Assembly: GCF_002368035.1 (NCBI RefSeq)
Contig: NZ_AP018222.1
Span: 62,001-126,000 of the forward strand
DNA from: Nostoc linckia NIES-25
GTDB taxonomy: Bacteria > Cyanobacteriota > Cyanobacteriia > Cyanobacteriales > Nostocaceae
DNA: 64,000 nt
Direction: 5' to 3'
The position numbers were made by a program, and so were the translations under genes. This document shows, piece after piece, positions 54,844 through 63,995 of the stretch (position 1 is its first letter; the number at the start of each line of letters is the position of its first letter). The notes under the pieces are model-generated. The model was not told the DNA's origin and ran no database searches. It worked only from the letters and a program-made list of their open reading frames with translations.

Positions 54844-56089
54844 AAAACTTTTCTAAGGCTAACTTTGACCAAAAAAAGCGGGAACGTACTAACAAAACAC
54901 CGAGGGTAGCAATTACCATCAGTACTGCCGCGAATTTATTTCCCCAAGTTAATTGCCAGGAACCCAAATAATGGGAACCGATGGACACAGTATGGATAGC
55001 ACTCAAGAGCAAAGCTGGCACACTTAAGAGATGAATCTGTCGCCAACGTTTGCCCCAAGATTTTTGCAATGATTCCCAACTCGTGAAAGCGGCGGGGGAC
55101 ATTAATATCAATGCTACAGCACCCGCAGCCATCCCCCACTGAAATTGTGGCGGCAGGAAAGAAAAGCGAGTCAAATCCCATTGGAATGAGTGTGCGATCG
55201 TGTGGACAGTGTGAGCCACGGAAAGCACAAAAGCTCCCACACCTAAAGCACGCCGATAACGCAGTGGTGAAGCCCACAAGCCACTAATGGGACGCGCAAT
55301 TAAAGCCAAGACTAAGCAGAATAAGGCGGCGTGTCCGGTGTAATCTACCATTGTGTCGCCAGTCCGCAGCAAGGTGATAACCCCAATGGCGAGGGTAACC
55401 CAGCCACCTAATCGAAACAACTGACTGCGCCTGTCTTTACTCACCAAAGAGGTGGAGACGCCTACACCTAACATGATGGGTAGAGTTCCCAAGCCAAAAG
55501 CCAGCATGGTTGCTGTACCCATCCATAAATTACCAGTTCCAGCGGCTTTAATTTGGGCTGCATACAAAAAACCACAGGGCATTAAACCCCAAGTCATCCC
55601 CAACAGCAATGGCGTCCACCATTTGGTTTTGAAGGAAAGTTTAACCATGCCACTGCTGAGGCGATCGTGTAAGCTGCCTTTTAATAAAGGATGTAGCAGG
55701 GGAATGCGTGGCAACAAATCCGGTTTTATTTGTGCTAAGCCAAACCAGATCAGCATTACACCAGTGATAATTGCCATCCAACGCCGGAAGTCGCTACCAA
55801 CACCTGCTAGTTGTCCAGCTTGCAGCAATACCGAACCCAGCGCCCCAATGGCACCGCCGACTAGAGCATAGCTCAACATCCGTCCGAGATTTAGCAAGAT
55901 ATGAAACTTTAATTGCTGTTGCCAAGTGTGGGGCTTTTCTAAGGTTGATGTCCTTCCACGGGTAGCTGTGTGGGGAATTTTTGGCTGATGAGATAGAGAA
56001 AACGCCACTGTCAGGGGGCCACACATGCCAAAGCAATGACCAAAACTACCCAGGAAACCCAGGATTGCGATCGGCAATAAATCTACCAT
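54818..56089 (-). CDS. SafE/TauE-like transporter fused to a heme-type membrane domain
   Basis: A 423-residue membrane protein. The N-terminal half resembles the SafE/UreH-type transporter family with GHCFGMCGP and MPCGFLY cysteine motifs, typical of metal (copper) export or cytochrome-maturation proteins. The C-terminal half has helices with paired histidines (AHTVHTIAHS, SAIHTV) like ferric-reductase or YedZ-type heme proteins. The fusion suggests metal or electron transfer across the membrane. The start ATG at 56089 is used; the frame is also open for 14 codons before it. It overlaps the next gene, so the two form an operon. Confidence 0.78.
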   Translation of the reverse strand: MVDLLPIAILGFLGSFGHCFGMCGPLTVAFSLSHQPKIPHTATRGRTSTLEKPHTWQQQLKFHILLNLGRMLSYALVGGAIGALGSVLLQAGQLAGVGSDFRRWMAIITGVMLIWFGLAQIKPDLLPRIPLLHPLLKGSLHDRLSSGMVKLSFKTKWWTPLLLGMTWGLMPCGFLYAAQIKAAGTGNLWMGTATMLAFGLGTLPIMLGVGVSTSLVSKDRRSQLFRLGGWVTLAIGVITLLRTGDTMVDYTGHAALFCLVLALIARPISGLWASPLRYRRALGVGAFVLSVAHTVHTIAHSFQWDLTRFSFLPPQFQWGMAAGAVALILMSPAAFTSWESLQKSWGKRWRQIHLLSVPALLLSAIHTVSIGSHYLGSWQLTWGNKFAAVLMVIATLGVLLVRSRFFWSKLALEKFYVPPTKSR

Positions 56090-56554
56090 AAGAAAAGTCC
56101 TGAGTTCTGAGTCATGAATCCTGAGTGTCAAAATAAATATTTTGGAGAATTAAGAAGAAATTGTTTTTTCTTGCTCAGTACTCAGTACTTAGCACTCCTC
56201 TAGTGGGGCACTTTAAGTGAAGTCGCCCTCTGTGTCAAAAGACAAAGCGTCAAACTTGATGTTTATTTGAGAAAATTAGTTCTTCTGTACTGATATAAGA
56301 TATATAACGTATCGATCGCCATGACGATCTGGAAATTTTTCTGCAACCCTTGGGAATGGATTTCTGGGGAGGCCGACAGAATGTCAAGAGGAGGTGCTGA
56401 GTATTTTTGGGACTTACTAAGGCCATTGCAACAAGGCTCAAGATGAGCATTCTGTCATCAGGCTCAATCTGTAGCTAAAAATTTTCCCTTTTGCTAAAAC
56501 CCGACTGGCTGGGGATTTGCGCTACCCTAAGTCTGGAAGCCAAGGATAAATCAT
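56090..56554. other. Divergent spacer
   Basis: Separates the leftward SafE gene from the rightward M28 peptidase. It has short AGTACTCAGTACT repeats at about 56178-56192 and no recognisable regulatory site. Confidence 0.5.
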
Positions 56555-57607
56555 ATGAGCAAATGGATCTGGCTGATGCTGTTGGCGCTGATGACAGTTG
56601 CGATGGTGGCTAGCACAGGTAGCACGTTTTTTGAACAGCGTCCCTCACCAGAAATTGTTCAGAGCGTTCCAGTACAAACACCAGCACAGCCAGAGTCTCA
56701 GGAAGTTGAGAGTACCCTACAGGTGTCTGGTGAAAGACTGTTAACCCATATCCAAAATTTGAATTTTCAGCGCTACACAACAACAGAGCGATCGCGTACT
56801 CGCACATATATCACAAATGAACTGAAAAAATTCGGCTGGACACCTAAATTAGAAAAGTTCTCCGATGGTGTAAATATTTTTGCTGAACGTGCAGGAACTA
56901 ACAAAGCTGCTAAAGCAATTCTTGTAGGAGCGCATTACGATACTGTTACCTCTTCTCCAGGTGCCGATGATAACGCCAGCGGTGTAGCTGTAATGCTGGA
57001 AGTTGCGCGGCTGTTGGGTTATCGTCCTACACCACGGACGTTACAGCTAGCTTTTTTTGACCGAGAAGAAGCAGGACTTTTAGGTAGTCAAGCTTTTGTT
57101 GCCAACAAAGCACGCTTGGACAATTTGGGCGGGGCGATCGTCATGGATATGGTAGGTTATGCTTGTTACACACCTGGGTGTCAAAAATATCCTGCGGGAT
57201 TACCTATTACTCCACCTAGTGAGAAAGGCGATTTTTTGGTGGTAGTTGGTGATACAGAACATTTACCTTTACTGAATGCGTTTCAAAACTCCCAAAATAT
57301 TCCCCCAACTGCTCTGAGCAAACAGGAATCAAATCTACCAGCAGTTTTGACACTACCAATTCCTCTCAAAGGTTTACTGACACCCGATACTTTACGCAGC
57401 GACCACGCACCGTTTTGGTATCAAGGAGCGGGTGCTGTATTGGTAACAGATACCGCCAATTTACGTACTCCTCACTATCATCAACCTAGCGATGTTCCAG
57501 CGACTATTGAGCGATCGTTTTTCACAGGTTCAGCCCAGGTTGTGGTTAATGCTACCACTGTTTTATTAGAAAAAAACGAGGATTTAGCAACTCAACCAGC
57601 GACCTAA
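56555..57607 (+). CDS. M28-family zinc peptidase, membrane-anchored
   Basis: A 350-residue metallopeptidase with an N-terminal signal-anchor (WLMLLALMTVAMVAS). Zinc ligands and active-site residues of M28 are visible: GAHYDTVTSSPGADDNASG, FFDREEAGLLGS with the general-base glutamate pair, IVMDMVGYA, and SDHAPFWYQGAGAV with the last histidine. It most likely clips N-terminal amino acids in the periplasm. No partner gene is adjacent. The ATG at 56555 lies after a weak AAGGATA. Confidence 0.88.
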   Translation: MSKWIWLMLLALMTVAMVASTGSTFFEQRPSPEIVQSVPVQTPAQPESQEVESTLQVSGERLLTHIQNLNFQRYTTTERSRTRTYITNELKKFGWTPKLEKFSDGVNIFAERAGTNKAAKAILVGAHYDTVTSSPGADDNASGVAVMLEVARLLGYRPTPRTLQLAFFDREEAGLLGSQAFVANKARLDNLGGAIVMDMVGYACYTPGCQKYPAGLPITPPSEKGDFLVVVGDTEHLPLLNAFQNSQNIPPTALSKQESNLPAVLTLPIPLKGLLTPDTLRSDHAPFWYQGAGAVLVTDTANLRTPHYHQPSDVPATIERSFFTGSAQVVVNATTVLLEKNEDLATQPAT

Positions 57608-57752
57608 TTCGTAATTAATATGTTTGCGACACACCAATTATTCGTAAGGGCATGTTTGAAAAGTCCTCTTTTAGGTAGCAGAACGTTCTAGATCTCCCTA
57701 AATCCCTCTTTTGAAGAGGGACTTCGATTCTTGTTCCCCCCTTTTTAAGCTC

Positions 57753-57924
57753 CGGTGTATACACAAGTCAAAAAACCATTACTACAAAAGATTTGAATCC
57801 AGTAGGGTGCGTTATGGACAATAGTCCTAACGCACCGCCAGAAATTTGCGGTGCGTTACGCTGGCGCGATAACACACCCTACAAAACAAGATTTGGGGTG
57901 ATTAAATCAGTTGTGTATACACCG
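57753..57924. mobile_element. Element E (172 bp inverted-repeat element)
   Basis: The ends are CGGTGTATACACAA and TTGTGTATACACCG, perfect 14-bp inverted repeats. Inside, at 57802-57882, lies a second inverted repeat GTAGGGTGCGTTA ... TAACACACCCTAC. It is a likely nested insertion. No protein is encoded. Confidence 0.72.
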
Positions 57925-57966
57925 TAGGCTAAGGGGAGGGGTAAAATGATTATGGGGCAACAGTTT

Positions 57967-58006
57967 GAGCTTAAGCTGACACCAATGAACAATGTTGTGC
58001 CCCTAC
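57967..58006. mobile_element. Solo right end of element A (copy 4)
   Basis: GAGCTTAAGCTGACACCAATG followed by AACAATGTTGTGCCCCTAC matches the right terminus of the other element A copies. A clear left partner was not found; it may be destroyed by element E. Confidence 0.65.
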
Positions 58007-58099
58007 CCATCTGTTACATTCTTTTTTGAAATTGGTATTATTTTTTACCGCAGTTTTTATTTTTAATAACCATAAATACGAGTGTAAAATTATTTGCTA

Positions 58100-58540
58100 T
58101 TAATCAACTTTTAGTTGAGGAAAAGTTAATGTCCAATTCTCTTTATCATTTATTTCAAAGTACAAACCTTGGAGAATCAATCGCACGGATGTTCGAGTTC
58201 TAATAAACTTTCTTAATAGATAAGTTCCTGGTTCAGCAGCAATACCATCAATGTTTTTTCTGTAACCGAATTGTTTTGAACAGTAATTGCCAGCACCTTT
58301 GACCGTCAACACAAAAAACGGAGCTTGTTTATATTCATCAGGAATCATAAATATTCCGTATGATTTATGTTTACCAAGCCACGGCTTAACAACAACTTTA
58401 CTGGCTTGTACTTGAAATTTTGTAGTATTTGATGCTAAAAAAGCTTCAGAATTGCAAACAGAATCATTTACGGGCCACCATAATGCAATAGTACTTAGCG
58501 AGAGTAGGAAAATAAAAATATAAGTGAGTCTGGGAAGCAT
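58100..58540 (-). CDS. Hypothetical protein with N-terminal membrane segment, 146 aa
   Basis: Not recognised. A hydrophobic N-terminus (YIFIFLLSLSTIALWW) acts as a signal or anchor, and the following part has conserved-looking aromatic and basic positions (GKHKSYGIFMIPDEYKQAPF and FVLTVKGAG). Two cysteines occur, C29 in NDSVCNSEAF and C87 in GNYCSKQFGYR. The gene is monocistronic between repeat-rich spacers. Function cannot be inferred. Confidence 0.55.
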   Translation of the reverse strand: MLPRLTYIFIFLLSLSTIALWWPVNDSVCNSEAFLASNTTKFQVQASKVVVKPWLGKHKSYGIFMIPDEYKQAPFFVLTVKGAGNYCSKQFGYRKNIDGIAAEPGTYLLRKFIRTRTSVRLILQGLYFEINDKENWTLTFPQLKVD

Positions 58541-58977
58541 AAAATTAGAAAAAAGTGTTGGTGCTACTGGTGCAATTTGAAGAGTAATGGTAGTGCAGCA
58601 ACAGCAATAAGACTATCCACCTGCAACAGGTTAGGGATTGGGCATTGGTTATCAGCAAACGACTAATAACTAATGCCTAATGACTAATGACTAAGGACAT
58701 TTGTTGCAATATTTAACTTAGTTGAGAAACAATCAGTTTTTTGTGGCTATTAACACCGATTTTTGCTCAAATTTTTAGCTGTAATGAATTGTACAATTTT
58801 TTGTTTTTGTGATGTTTTTGATGATTTGCGATCGCACCCGCAGATATATTTCCCACTTAGGAGCGATCGCTATTAACTTTCAGAAAAAATCTGCGTTTAT
58901 TTCTCGGCAGCAAATTAAGTAGTCAAATACACGAATATCCGCTATATTCACGTAAGTATGAATTGGTAAAAATCTTC
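58541..58977. other. Divergent spacer
   Basis: Holds AATGACTAA-type heptads at about 58665-58695 and two HIP1-like sites near 58825-58870, with no other recognised feature. Confidence 0.5.
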
Positions 58978-60639
58978 ATGGCTAGAAGTTGGGATCTGAA
59001 AAAACTTGGTAGTTTCTTGTGCGCCATTGCACTGACACAATTCAGTACAAATACTTGTGCAAAAGCAGCTGACACAGTTGTTGTTCGTTTTGGTCTATTT
59101 ACAGAATCCATCACCCTTGGAGAGTTGCAAAAGGCTGCAAAAACTGGGGAATTACCTAGAAGTTTGCAGCCTTACACTAAACGATTATCCCAAGAACAAC
59201 GTGAGTTCTTTTTGGGTGCGTTAAACACGAATCTACCGTTAAATGTTGTCACCATTAATAGATTACTTAATACGCAGATTGGTACAAGTATTCTCAACGA
59301 TCTGGCTACTGCTTTAGCCAGGGAAGACAAAGCTGGGGTACAAGCACTCAGGGCAGGATTAGTATTAGGCTCTAATGCACCAGGCGGCCTTTCTATACTC
59401 AGTTTTATCGCCGCTTATCCGAGTAAACGCTTAGAAATAAATGTACCGCAGGCTTTTAAGGTTGCAGGAAGTTTGAATACGGCTTTTTGGCGCACTCAGC
59501 AGTTTATGTTGGCAATTGCACCTCAACTCGGCCTCCTGACACCACAGCCCTTGACACCCCAGGTTGCTTTTCCTTTTGACCCCTCCCAACCAGGAACCGC
59601 TAAAGTAGAAATACTCAAATTAGACTTAGATGACCAAAAGCACAATCGCAAAATTCCAGTTGATGTTTACTGGTCAACTGCTGCAACTCCTGACAAACCC
59701 GTGATTGTCTTTTCTCACGGCTTCGGTTCAATCCGCACGGACTTGCGTTATCTTGCGGAACATCTAGCATCCCACGGTTATGTAGTCGCAGCTTTAGAAC
59801 ATCCTGGTAGTAATGCGACAAATGTTGGCTCAGCTTTAGTAGGGAAAAACAGATTTGTCAAGCCTGAGGAGTTTTTGCTTCGCCCTCAAGATATTAGTTT
59901 TGTTCTCGACGAGTTAGAAAAGCTCAATCAAACAGCTAATAACCCCCTTGCAGGGAAACTTGCGACTCAGAACGCGATGGTTGTTGGCTATTCTTTTGGT
60001 GGTGGTACAGCTTTGGCAATTGCTGGCGCCGAGTTACAACTAGAACGTCTCAAACAACGCTGCAAACAGAACTTGGCGATCTTGAGTTTAGGAGAAGCTA
60101 TGCAGTGTATCGCTCAAGAACTACCAGAAAATAGCTATCAATTGCGGGATAACAGAATTAAAGGAGCGATCGCTCTCAATCCTACAACTTCTCTGATATT
60201 TGGTCAAACTGGGTTAACCAAGGTGCAGGTTCCTACCCTGCTGTTAACAAGTTCAGCAGATAAAACCACCCCGGCTTTAACCGAACAAATTGTGGGATTT
60301 GATAAAATCCCATCCCCCAAATGGTTAGTTGGTGTAGTTGGAGGTACTCATTTGAGTGTCAAAGACCCAAGTACCACTCAAGATCAAATCGGACAACCAA
60401 ATACCCCTATCAGTGGCGGTGAAGTTGTCAACGAAAAAGCAGCTGATGTTCGTAAGTTAGTTAAAGCTTTAACTTTATCATTCGCTGCACAACTGACTCC
60501 TGAAGCTAAAAACTACGCAGTGTTTCTCACATCAGATTATGTAAACTCTACATCAACTCCAGCATTTCCATTCCGGCTAGTTACTGAAATTCCTCCTAAT
60601 GCTATGGCTATAGTCAAAGAATTCGTTGGAAATAACTAG
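58978..60639 (+). CDS. Alpha/beta hydrolase with N-terminal DUF1400 domain
   Basis: A 553-residue secreted hydrolase. A signal peptide leads into a DUF1400-like domain (ADTVVVRFGLFTESITLGEL) seen in cyanobacteria, then an alpha/beta-hydrolase domain similar to platelet-activating-factor acetylhydrolase. The active serine is in VVGYSFGGGTALA, the oxyanion region in VFSHGFGS, the acid is near SSADKTTPALTEQ, and the histidine is in VGGTHLSV. The ATG at 58978 (MARSWDLKK) is the likely start; a TTG lies 15 bp before. Substrate could be a lipid or ester, not decided. Confidence 0.85.
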   Translation: MARSWDLKKLGSFLCAIALTQFSTNTCAKAADTVVVRFGLFTESITLGELQKAAKTGELPRSLQPYTKRLSQEQREFFLGALNTNLPLNVVTINRLLNTQIGTSILNDLATALAREDKAGVQALRAGLVLGSNAPGGLSILSFIAAYPSKRLEINVPQAFKVAGSLNTAFWRTQQFMLAIAPQLGLLTPQPLTPQVAFPFDPSQPGTAKVEILKLDLDDQKHNRKIPVDVYWSTAATPDKPVIVFSHGFGSIRTDLRYLAEHLASHGYVVAALEHPGSNATNVGSALVGKNRFVKPEEFLLRPQDISFVLDELEKLNQTANNPLAGKLATQNAMVVGYSFGGGTALAIAGAELQLERLKQRCKQNLAILSLGEAMQCIAQELPENSYQLRDNRIKGAIALNPTTSLIFGQTGLTKVQVPTLLLTSSADKTTPALTEQIVGFDKIPSPKWLVGVVGGTHLSVKDPSTTQDQIGQPNTPISGGEVVNEKAADVRKLVKALTLSFAAQLTPEAKNYAVFLTSDYVNSTSTPAFPFRLVTEIPPNAMAIVKEFVGNN

Positions 60640-61608
60640 CCCTTTGTAGATATGTAGTTCCAGAAATTAATTTTTAATCTTTGTCCTTTGTCATTTGCTC
60701 TTTGCTAATGAAAAATGACGAATTAATCCGATTCGATCGCGTGCAAAAAATTACTTACATCTGAGGAAACAGGCAATAGGCAATGAATACTTTTACTACT
60801 GCCCTTTGCCTATTCCTTGAGCCTATGAATAATATCAATTCAAATTATGTTTGCGATACATCAATTATTTATTTGTAAAGGCATAACAATATTCCCTACA
60901 ATAACCTTTACCTTATTAACATCCAATTTGCTGTATATAGCATTAATTTTTTCAGCCTCTGTCTAAACATAGATAAATCGATTAAATACTAAAGCTTAAA
61001 GTATAAATTATTGCAAAAATCTGGGTATAAAAACTTGCATCAAGTTAAGCTCGTCACATATTCTCAGAACTGTCCGCTTCCTGGCATTGTTGGATTATCA
61101 GTAATAATTAAGTGTTCGGAATCAAATACGATCGCTACTTCCAAAAATATTCAAATTTTAACTAAAATACTTTACTGCTCAAGTAATAATACTGGAATTT
61201 TACGCTACATACTATCAGTATTTTAAAAACTATACTAAATTTTTACAATAAAACTAAACACTTAGATATTAACTTTATAATACTTTTGTTAAAAATATTA
61301 TTAGCTTATAAGCACTAAAAAGGCAGGTGGATCGGGTCAAAAAAAATAAAAATATTACCCATAATACTACAAATGGCGCTCACAAATAAATTACTTGAGG
61401 CTGAAATATATTTTCAGCTTTGTGGATTGCTCTAAATTGAATTGCACAAAATATTAAAGCAATTTTTATCTCGCAATGACTCAAATCAGCCCAAAATGCA
61501 ACGCTATGAAGGCTGATTTTTTAGATAAAAATTGACTCAGCTATCAGATAGCATCATCAAATGAATTTGAATTCAGAATCTAACAATTACTACACTTGAC
61601 TAAGGCTA
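60640..61608. other. Long AT-rich spacer
   Basis: About 970 bp with no recognised gene or RNA. A 71-codon frame at 61011-61226 has no ribosome site or protein character. Heptad words of AATGAC type occur near 60700-60720. Confidence 0.5.
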
Positions 61609-62289
61609 ATGCAACTCTATACACCTATTGAAATTGAACAACTTCAGGAAAACGAAGACCTTCCCTACTTCATTCAAATTTTAAATTGGGTTAAAAATTT
61701 TTTAGGAAGACCTCATCCTCATTTAGGAAGACCGGGGGCGGTTTGTCCTTTTGTACCTTACTCTCTAAGATCCAACAGTATTCGTTTGGCAGTTATTCGC
61801 ACGAAAGATTTGTATCCAGAACAAATAGAAAATATTGTCAAACGTTATCGAGATATATTTCTAGAGATAGATGTTAAAGAACAAGAATCAAAAATCAGTA
61901 AAGCTTTTTTGCTGATATTTCCTGATATCCATATAGAAGATGCTTCTAAAACCATAGATAGCATCCAACAAAAACTTAAACCTATATTTGTCGAATCAGG
62001 ACTAATGATTGGAGAATTTCATAAACGCAATCAAAGTCCTGGTTTACATAACCCAGACTTCCGTCCACTACGTAGCCCTGTACCTTTGTTAGCTATCCGA
62101 TTTATGGTTGAAGCAGACTTACCTTTTCTTCAAAGTCCCGCCGATCCACACTTACGCATTAGGTATCTGGAAGCTTATTTAAAGCGATTTGGTCATAGAT
62201 TTACAGATGAGACTAGGTTTAAAACTGCTTATCAGGCATTGGCTTCAGCGAAAGAAGAAGTAGAAACGGCAAATCTAGTAAGTTATTAA
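61609..62289 (+). CDS. DUF6875-like protein, 226 aa
   Basis: The central block GRPHPHLGRPGAVCPFVPYS and the later NPDFRPLRSPVPLLAIRFMV resemble, from memory, a domain now called DUF6875, found near specialised-metabolism genes in bacteria. No catalytic triad is evident. No such cluster is visible in this window; downstream lie an amidohydrolase remnant and a FosA-like gene on the other strand. The domain assignment is uncertain. Confidence 0.55.
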   Translation: MQLYTPIEIEQLQENEDLPYFIQILNWVKNFLGRPHPHLGRPGAVCPFVPYSLRSNSIRLAVIRTKDLYPEQIENIVKRYRDIFLEIDVKEQESKISKAFLLIFPDIHIEDASKTIDSIQQKLKPIFVESGLMIGEFHKRNQSPGLHNPDFRPLRSPVPLLAIRFMVEADLPFLQSPADPHLRIRYLEAYLKRFGHRFTDETRFKTAYQALASAKEEVETANLVSY

Positions 62290-62491
62290 AGTTTTAATCA
62301 GCTATAAGTTATCACTTACCGCTGATAACTGATAACTGATATCAGACTTGTATTCGATATTTCCAGCAAATAACCTACCGTTTTGGCTGTTTATTGTGTG
62401 TTTTGTGTTCCCTGTTTTATTCTAAAAATTTATCAAAGATTCCAGTGCGCCACTTCAAGCATTACTGAAATCTGATTTCTAGCTTTTTGAT

Positions 62492-62727
62492 TTAACTGAC
62501 TTGACGACCTTGACAGATAGTTGCAGTCAAGCGTAGGACTATACCATCATGATGAACAGCCATCGCATCAGCTAGTTTACCTAGTTCGAGACTACCGCGA
62601 TCGCCAAATATGTGAATAGCTTTCGCTGGATTACTGGTAAATAGTAGCATCGCTTCGTAAATCGACTTACCAGTTTTATCAGCAATCAGAAAGGTAGCTT
62701 GCAGCAGGCTTTGGGGAACTTATATTC
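62492..62727 (-). pseudogene. 3' remnant of an amidohydrolase gene
   Basis: On the minus strand from about 62722 the frame reads VPQSLLQATFLIADKTG, SIYEAMLLFTSNPAKAIH and GDRGSLELGKLADAMAV, ending at a TAA at 62492. This is the C-terminal part of amidohydrolases such as PhnM, NagA or dihydroorotase (the NPAKA and GSLELGKLAD motifs). No start or upstream domain exists; the sequence meets element B at 62728. It is therefore a truncated pseudogene. Confidence 0.75.
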
Positions 62728-62840
62728 AGGACTTACGCACTCAGATCCCCCAACCCCCTTAAAAAGGGGGCTTTAGACTTCCCCCCTTTTTAAGGGGGGT
62801 TAGGGGGGATCTAGGTTTGAGGCTTCAGTGCGTAAGTCCT
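62728..62840. mobile_element. Element B copy 3 (113 bp) next to amidohydrolase remnant
   Basis: Ends AGGACTTACGCAC and GTGCGTAAGTCCT, with a GC-rich AGATCCCCC/GGGGGGATCT hairpin inside. It directly abuts the truncated end of the amidohydrolase remnant. Confidence 0.85.
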
Positions 62841-62969
62841 AATATTAAATCTCTTTTTCTTCTTTGCGCCTACCCTTCAAGAAGCTGCTTCTCTACGAGA
62901 CGCTGCACGAACGCGTCTATGCGCCTTTGCGCGATCGAAATAATTAACTAACACCAAATAACAGAGAGT

Positions 62970-63389
62970 TTACAATTTATCCTCAAAAAACACCATACCT
63001 TCATAAGGAACTTCTCTAGTTGCAGCAATTCGGGAAAACAAATCACCTACATGCAATTCCAACTTATGAAAATCTGGATCGAGAATATATAATGAATCTC
63101 CCTCGCTGATATTTTCTTTCCACTTTTGCACGCCTAAAGAAATCAGGCGATCGCTATATTTTTGAAACTCTTCTTCGGGAACGCTAAAAGCAATATGAGT
63201 ATAGTCAACCGCAGGATTTGTACGGGTATTTGCATCTAAAGATAGGCACAACCACAAATCACCTGCGAGTAAATAAGCGCCTTTTTCCCATTTGGCGATC
63301 GCTCGACAACCAAGAATTTTGGTGTAAAACTCAAAAGATTTTTCCACATCGGAAACTGACAAAGTAATATGATTAATTCCTGTAATCAT
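62970..63389 (-). CDS. FosA-like VOC-family thiol transferase
   Basis: A 139-residue VOC-fold protein close to FosA, which opens the epoxide of the antibiotic fosfomycin with glutathione. Metal ligands H7, H65 and E111 are present, matching H7, H64 and E110 of the Pseudomonas enzyme with a one-residue shift. The potassium-binding loop SEGDS (95-99), T9 and R120 are also kept. True substrate in a cyanobacterium is unknown; the family also includes proteins for other epoxides. The gene lies between the amidohydrolase remnant and the CYTH gene. Confidence 0.84.
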   Translation of the reverse strand: MITGINHITLSVSDVEKSFEFYTKILGCRAIAKWEKGAYLLAGDLWLCLSLDANTRTNPAVDYTHIAFSVPEEEFQKYSDRLISLGVQKWKENISEGDSLYILDPDFHKLELHVGDLFSRIAATREVPYEGMVFFEDKL

Positions 63390-63530
63390 TGAAACCCAGA
63401 TTAAATTTAGCTTTCCTCATCTTGAATTTTGAATTCATTTACCCTTCATTTGTCGCTGCTCTGTAGTAACCAGGTCATACTATTTTCGATTTTGTAGTAT
63501 AAATAAACTAGGAATTGGAGATTGAGTAAA

Positions 63531-63995
63531 ATGCCGCAAGAAATAGAGCGAAAATATTTAGTGATTGGGGATGATTGGAGAAGTTTAGCTGAAGGTAGTA
63601 TCTATCGTCAGGGATATATTCCTACACAAGATAAAGTGACTGTACGTGTCCGGATAATAGGAGAAAAAGGGTATTTGACAATTAAAGGCCCTACTGTTCA
63701 ATATTCGAGACTAGAGTTTGAGTATCCTATTCCGATTCAAGATGCTCAAGAAATGCTTGAGAAATTGTGTCAACGTCCATTTATAGAAAAAATTAGATAT
63801 AAGATACAATCGGGCAGCTTGATTTGGGAAATAGATGAGTTTGAGGGTGCTAACAAAGGGCTAATATTAGCAGAAGTTGAACTCAGCGACGAAAATCAAG
63901 AAATTGAACTACCAAACTGGATTGGAGAAGAAGTCTCTCATGATTCCAGATATTACAACAGCAATTTAGTAAAACATCCTTTTTCAGAATGGTAA
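63531..63995 (+). CDS. CYTH-domain protein (triphosphate tunnel metalloenzyme)
   Basis: A 154-residue protein with the N-terminal ExExK motif in EIERKYLVIG and the later charged residues of the CYTH tunnel (TVRVRI, LTIKGP, WEIDEF and AEVEL). Enzymes of this small type hydrolyse inorganic triphosphate or related compounds. A GGAG precedes the ATG at 63531 by about 10 nt; a TTG at 63522 is less likely. It is full length within the window. Confidence 0.88.
   Translation: MPQEIERKYLVIGDDWRSLAEGSIYRQGYIPTQDKVTVRVRIIGEKGYLTIKGPTVQYSRLEFEYPIPIQDAQEMLEKLCQRPFIEKIRYKIQSGSLIWEIDEFEGANKGLILAEVELSDENQEIELPNWIGEEVSHDSRYYNSNLVKHPFSEW

Larger units (their letters stand above)
57608..58099. other. Spacer with nested elements
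   Basis: Contains element E (57753-57924) with a smaller GGTGCGTTA hairpin inside it, and a solo right end of element A at 57967-58006. No gene is seen. Confidence 0.7.

Noticed and set aside
61011..61226. 71-codon frame in the long spacer
   Set aside because: No ribosome site, unusual composition and no family features.
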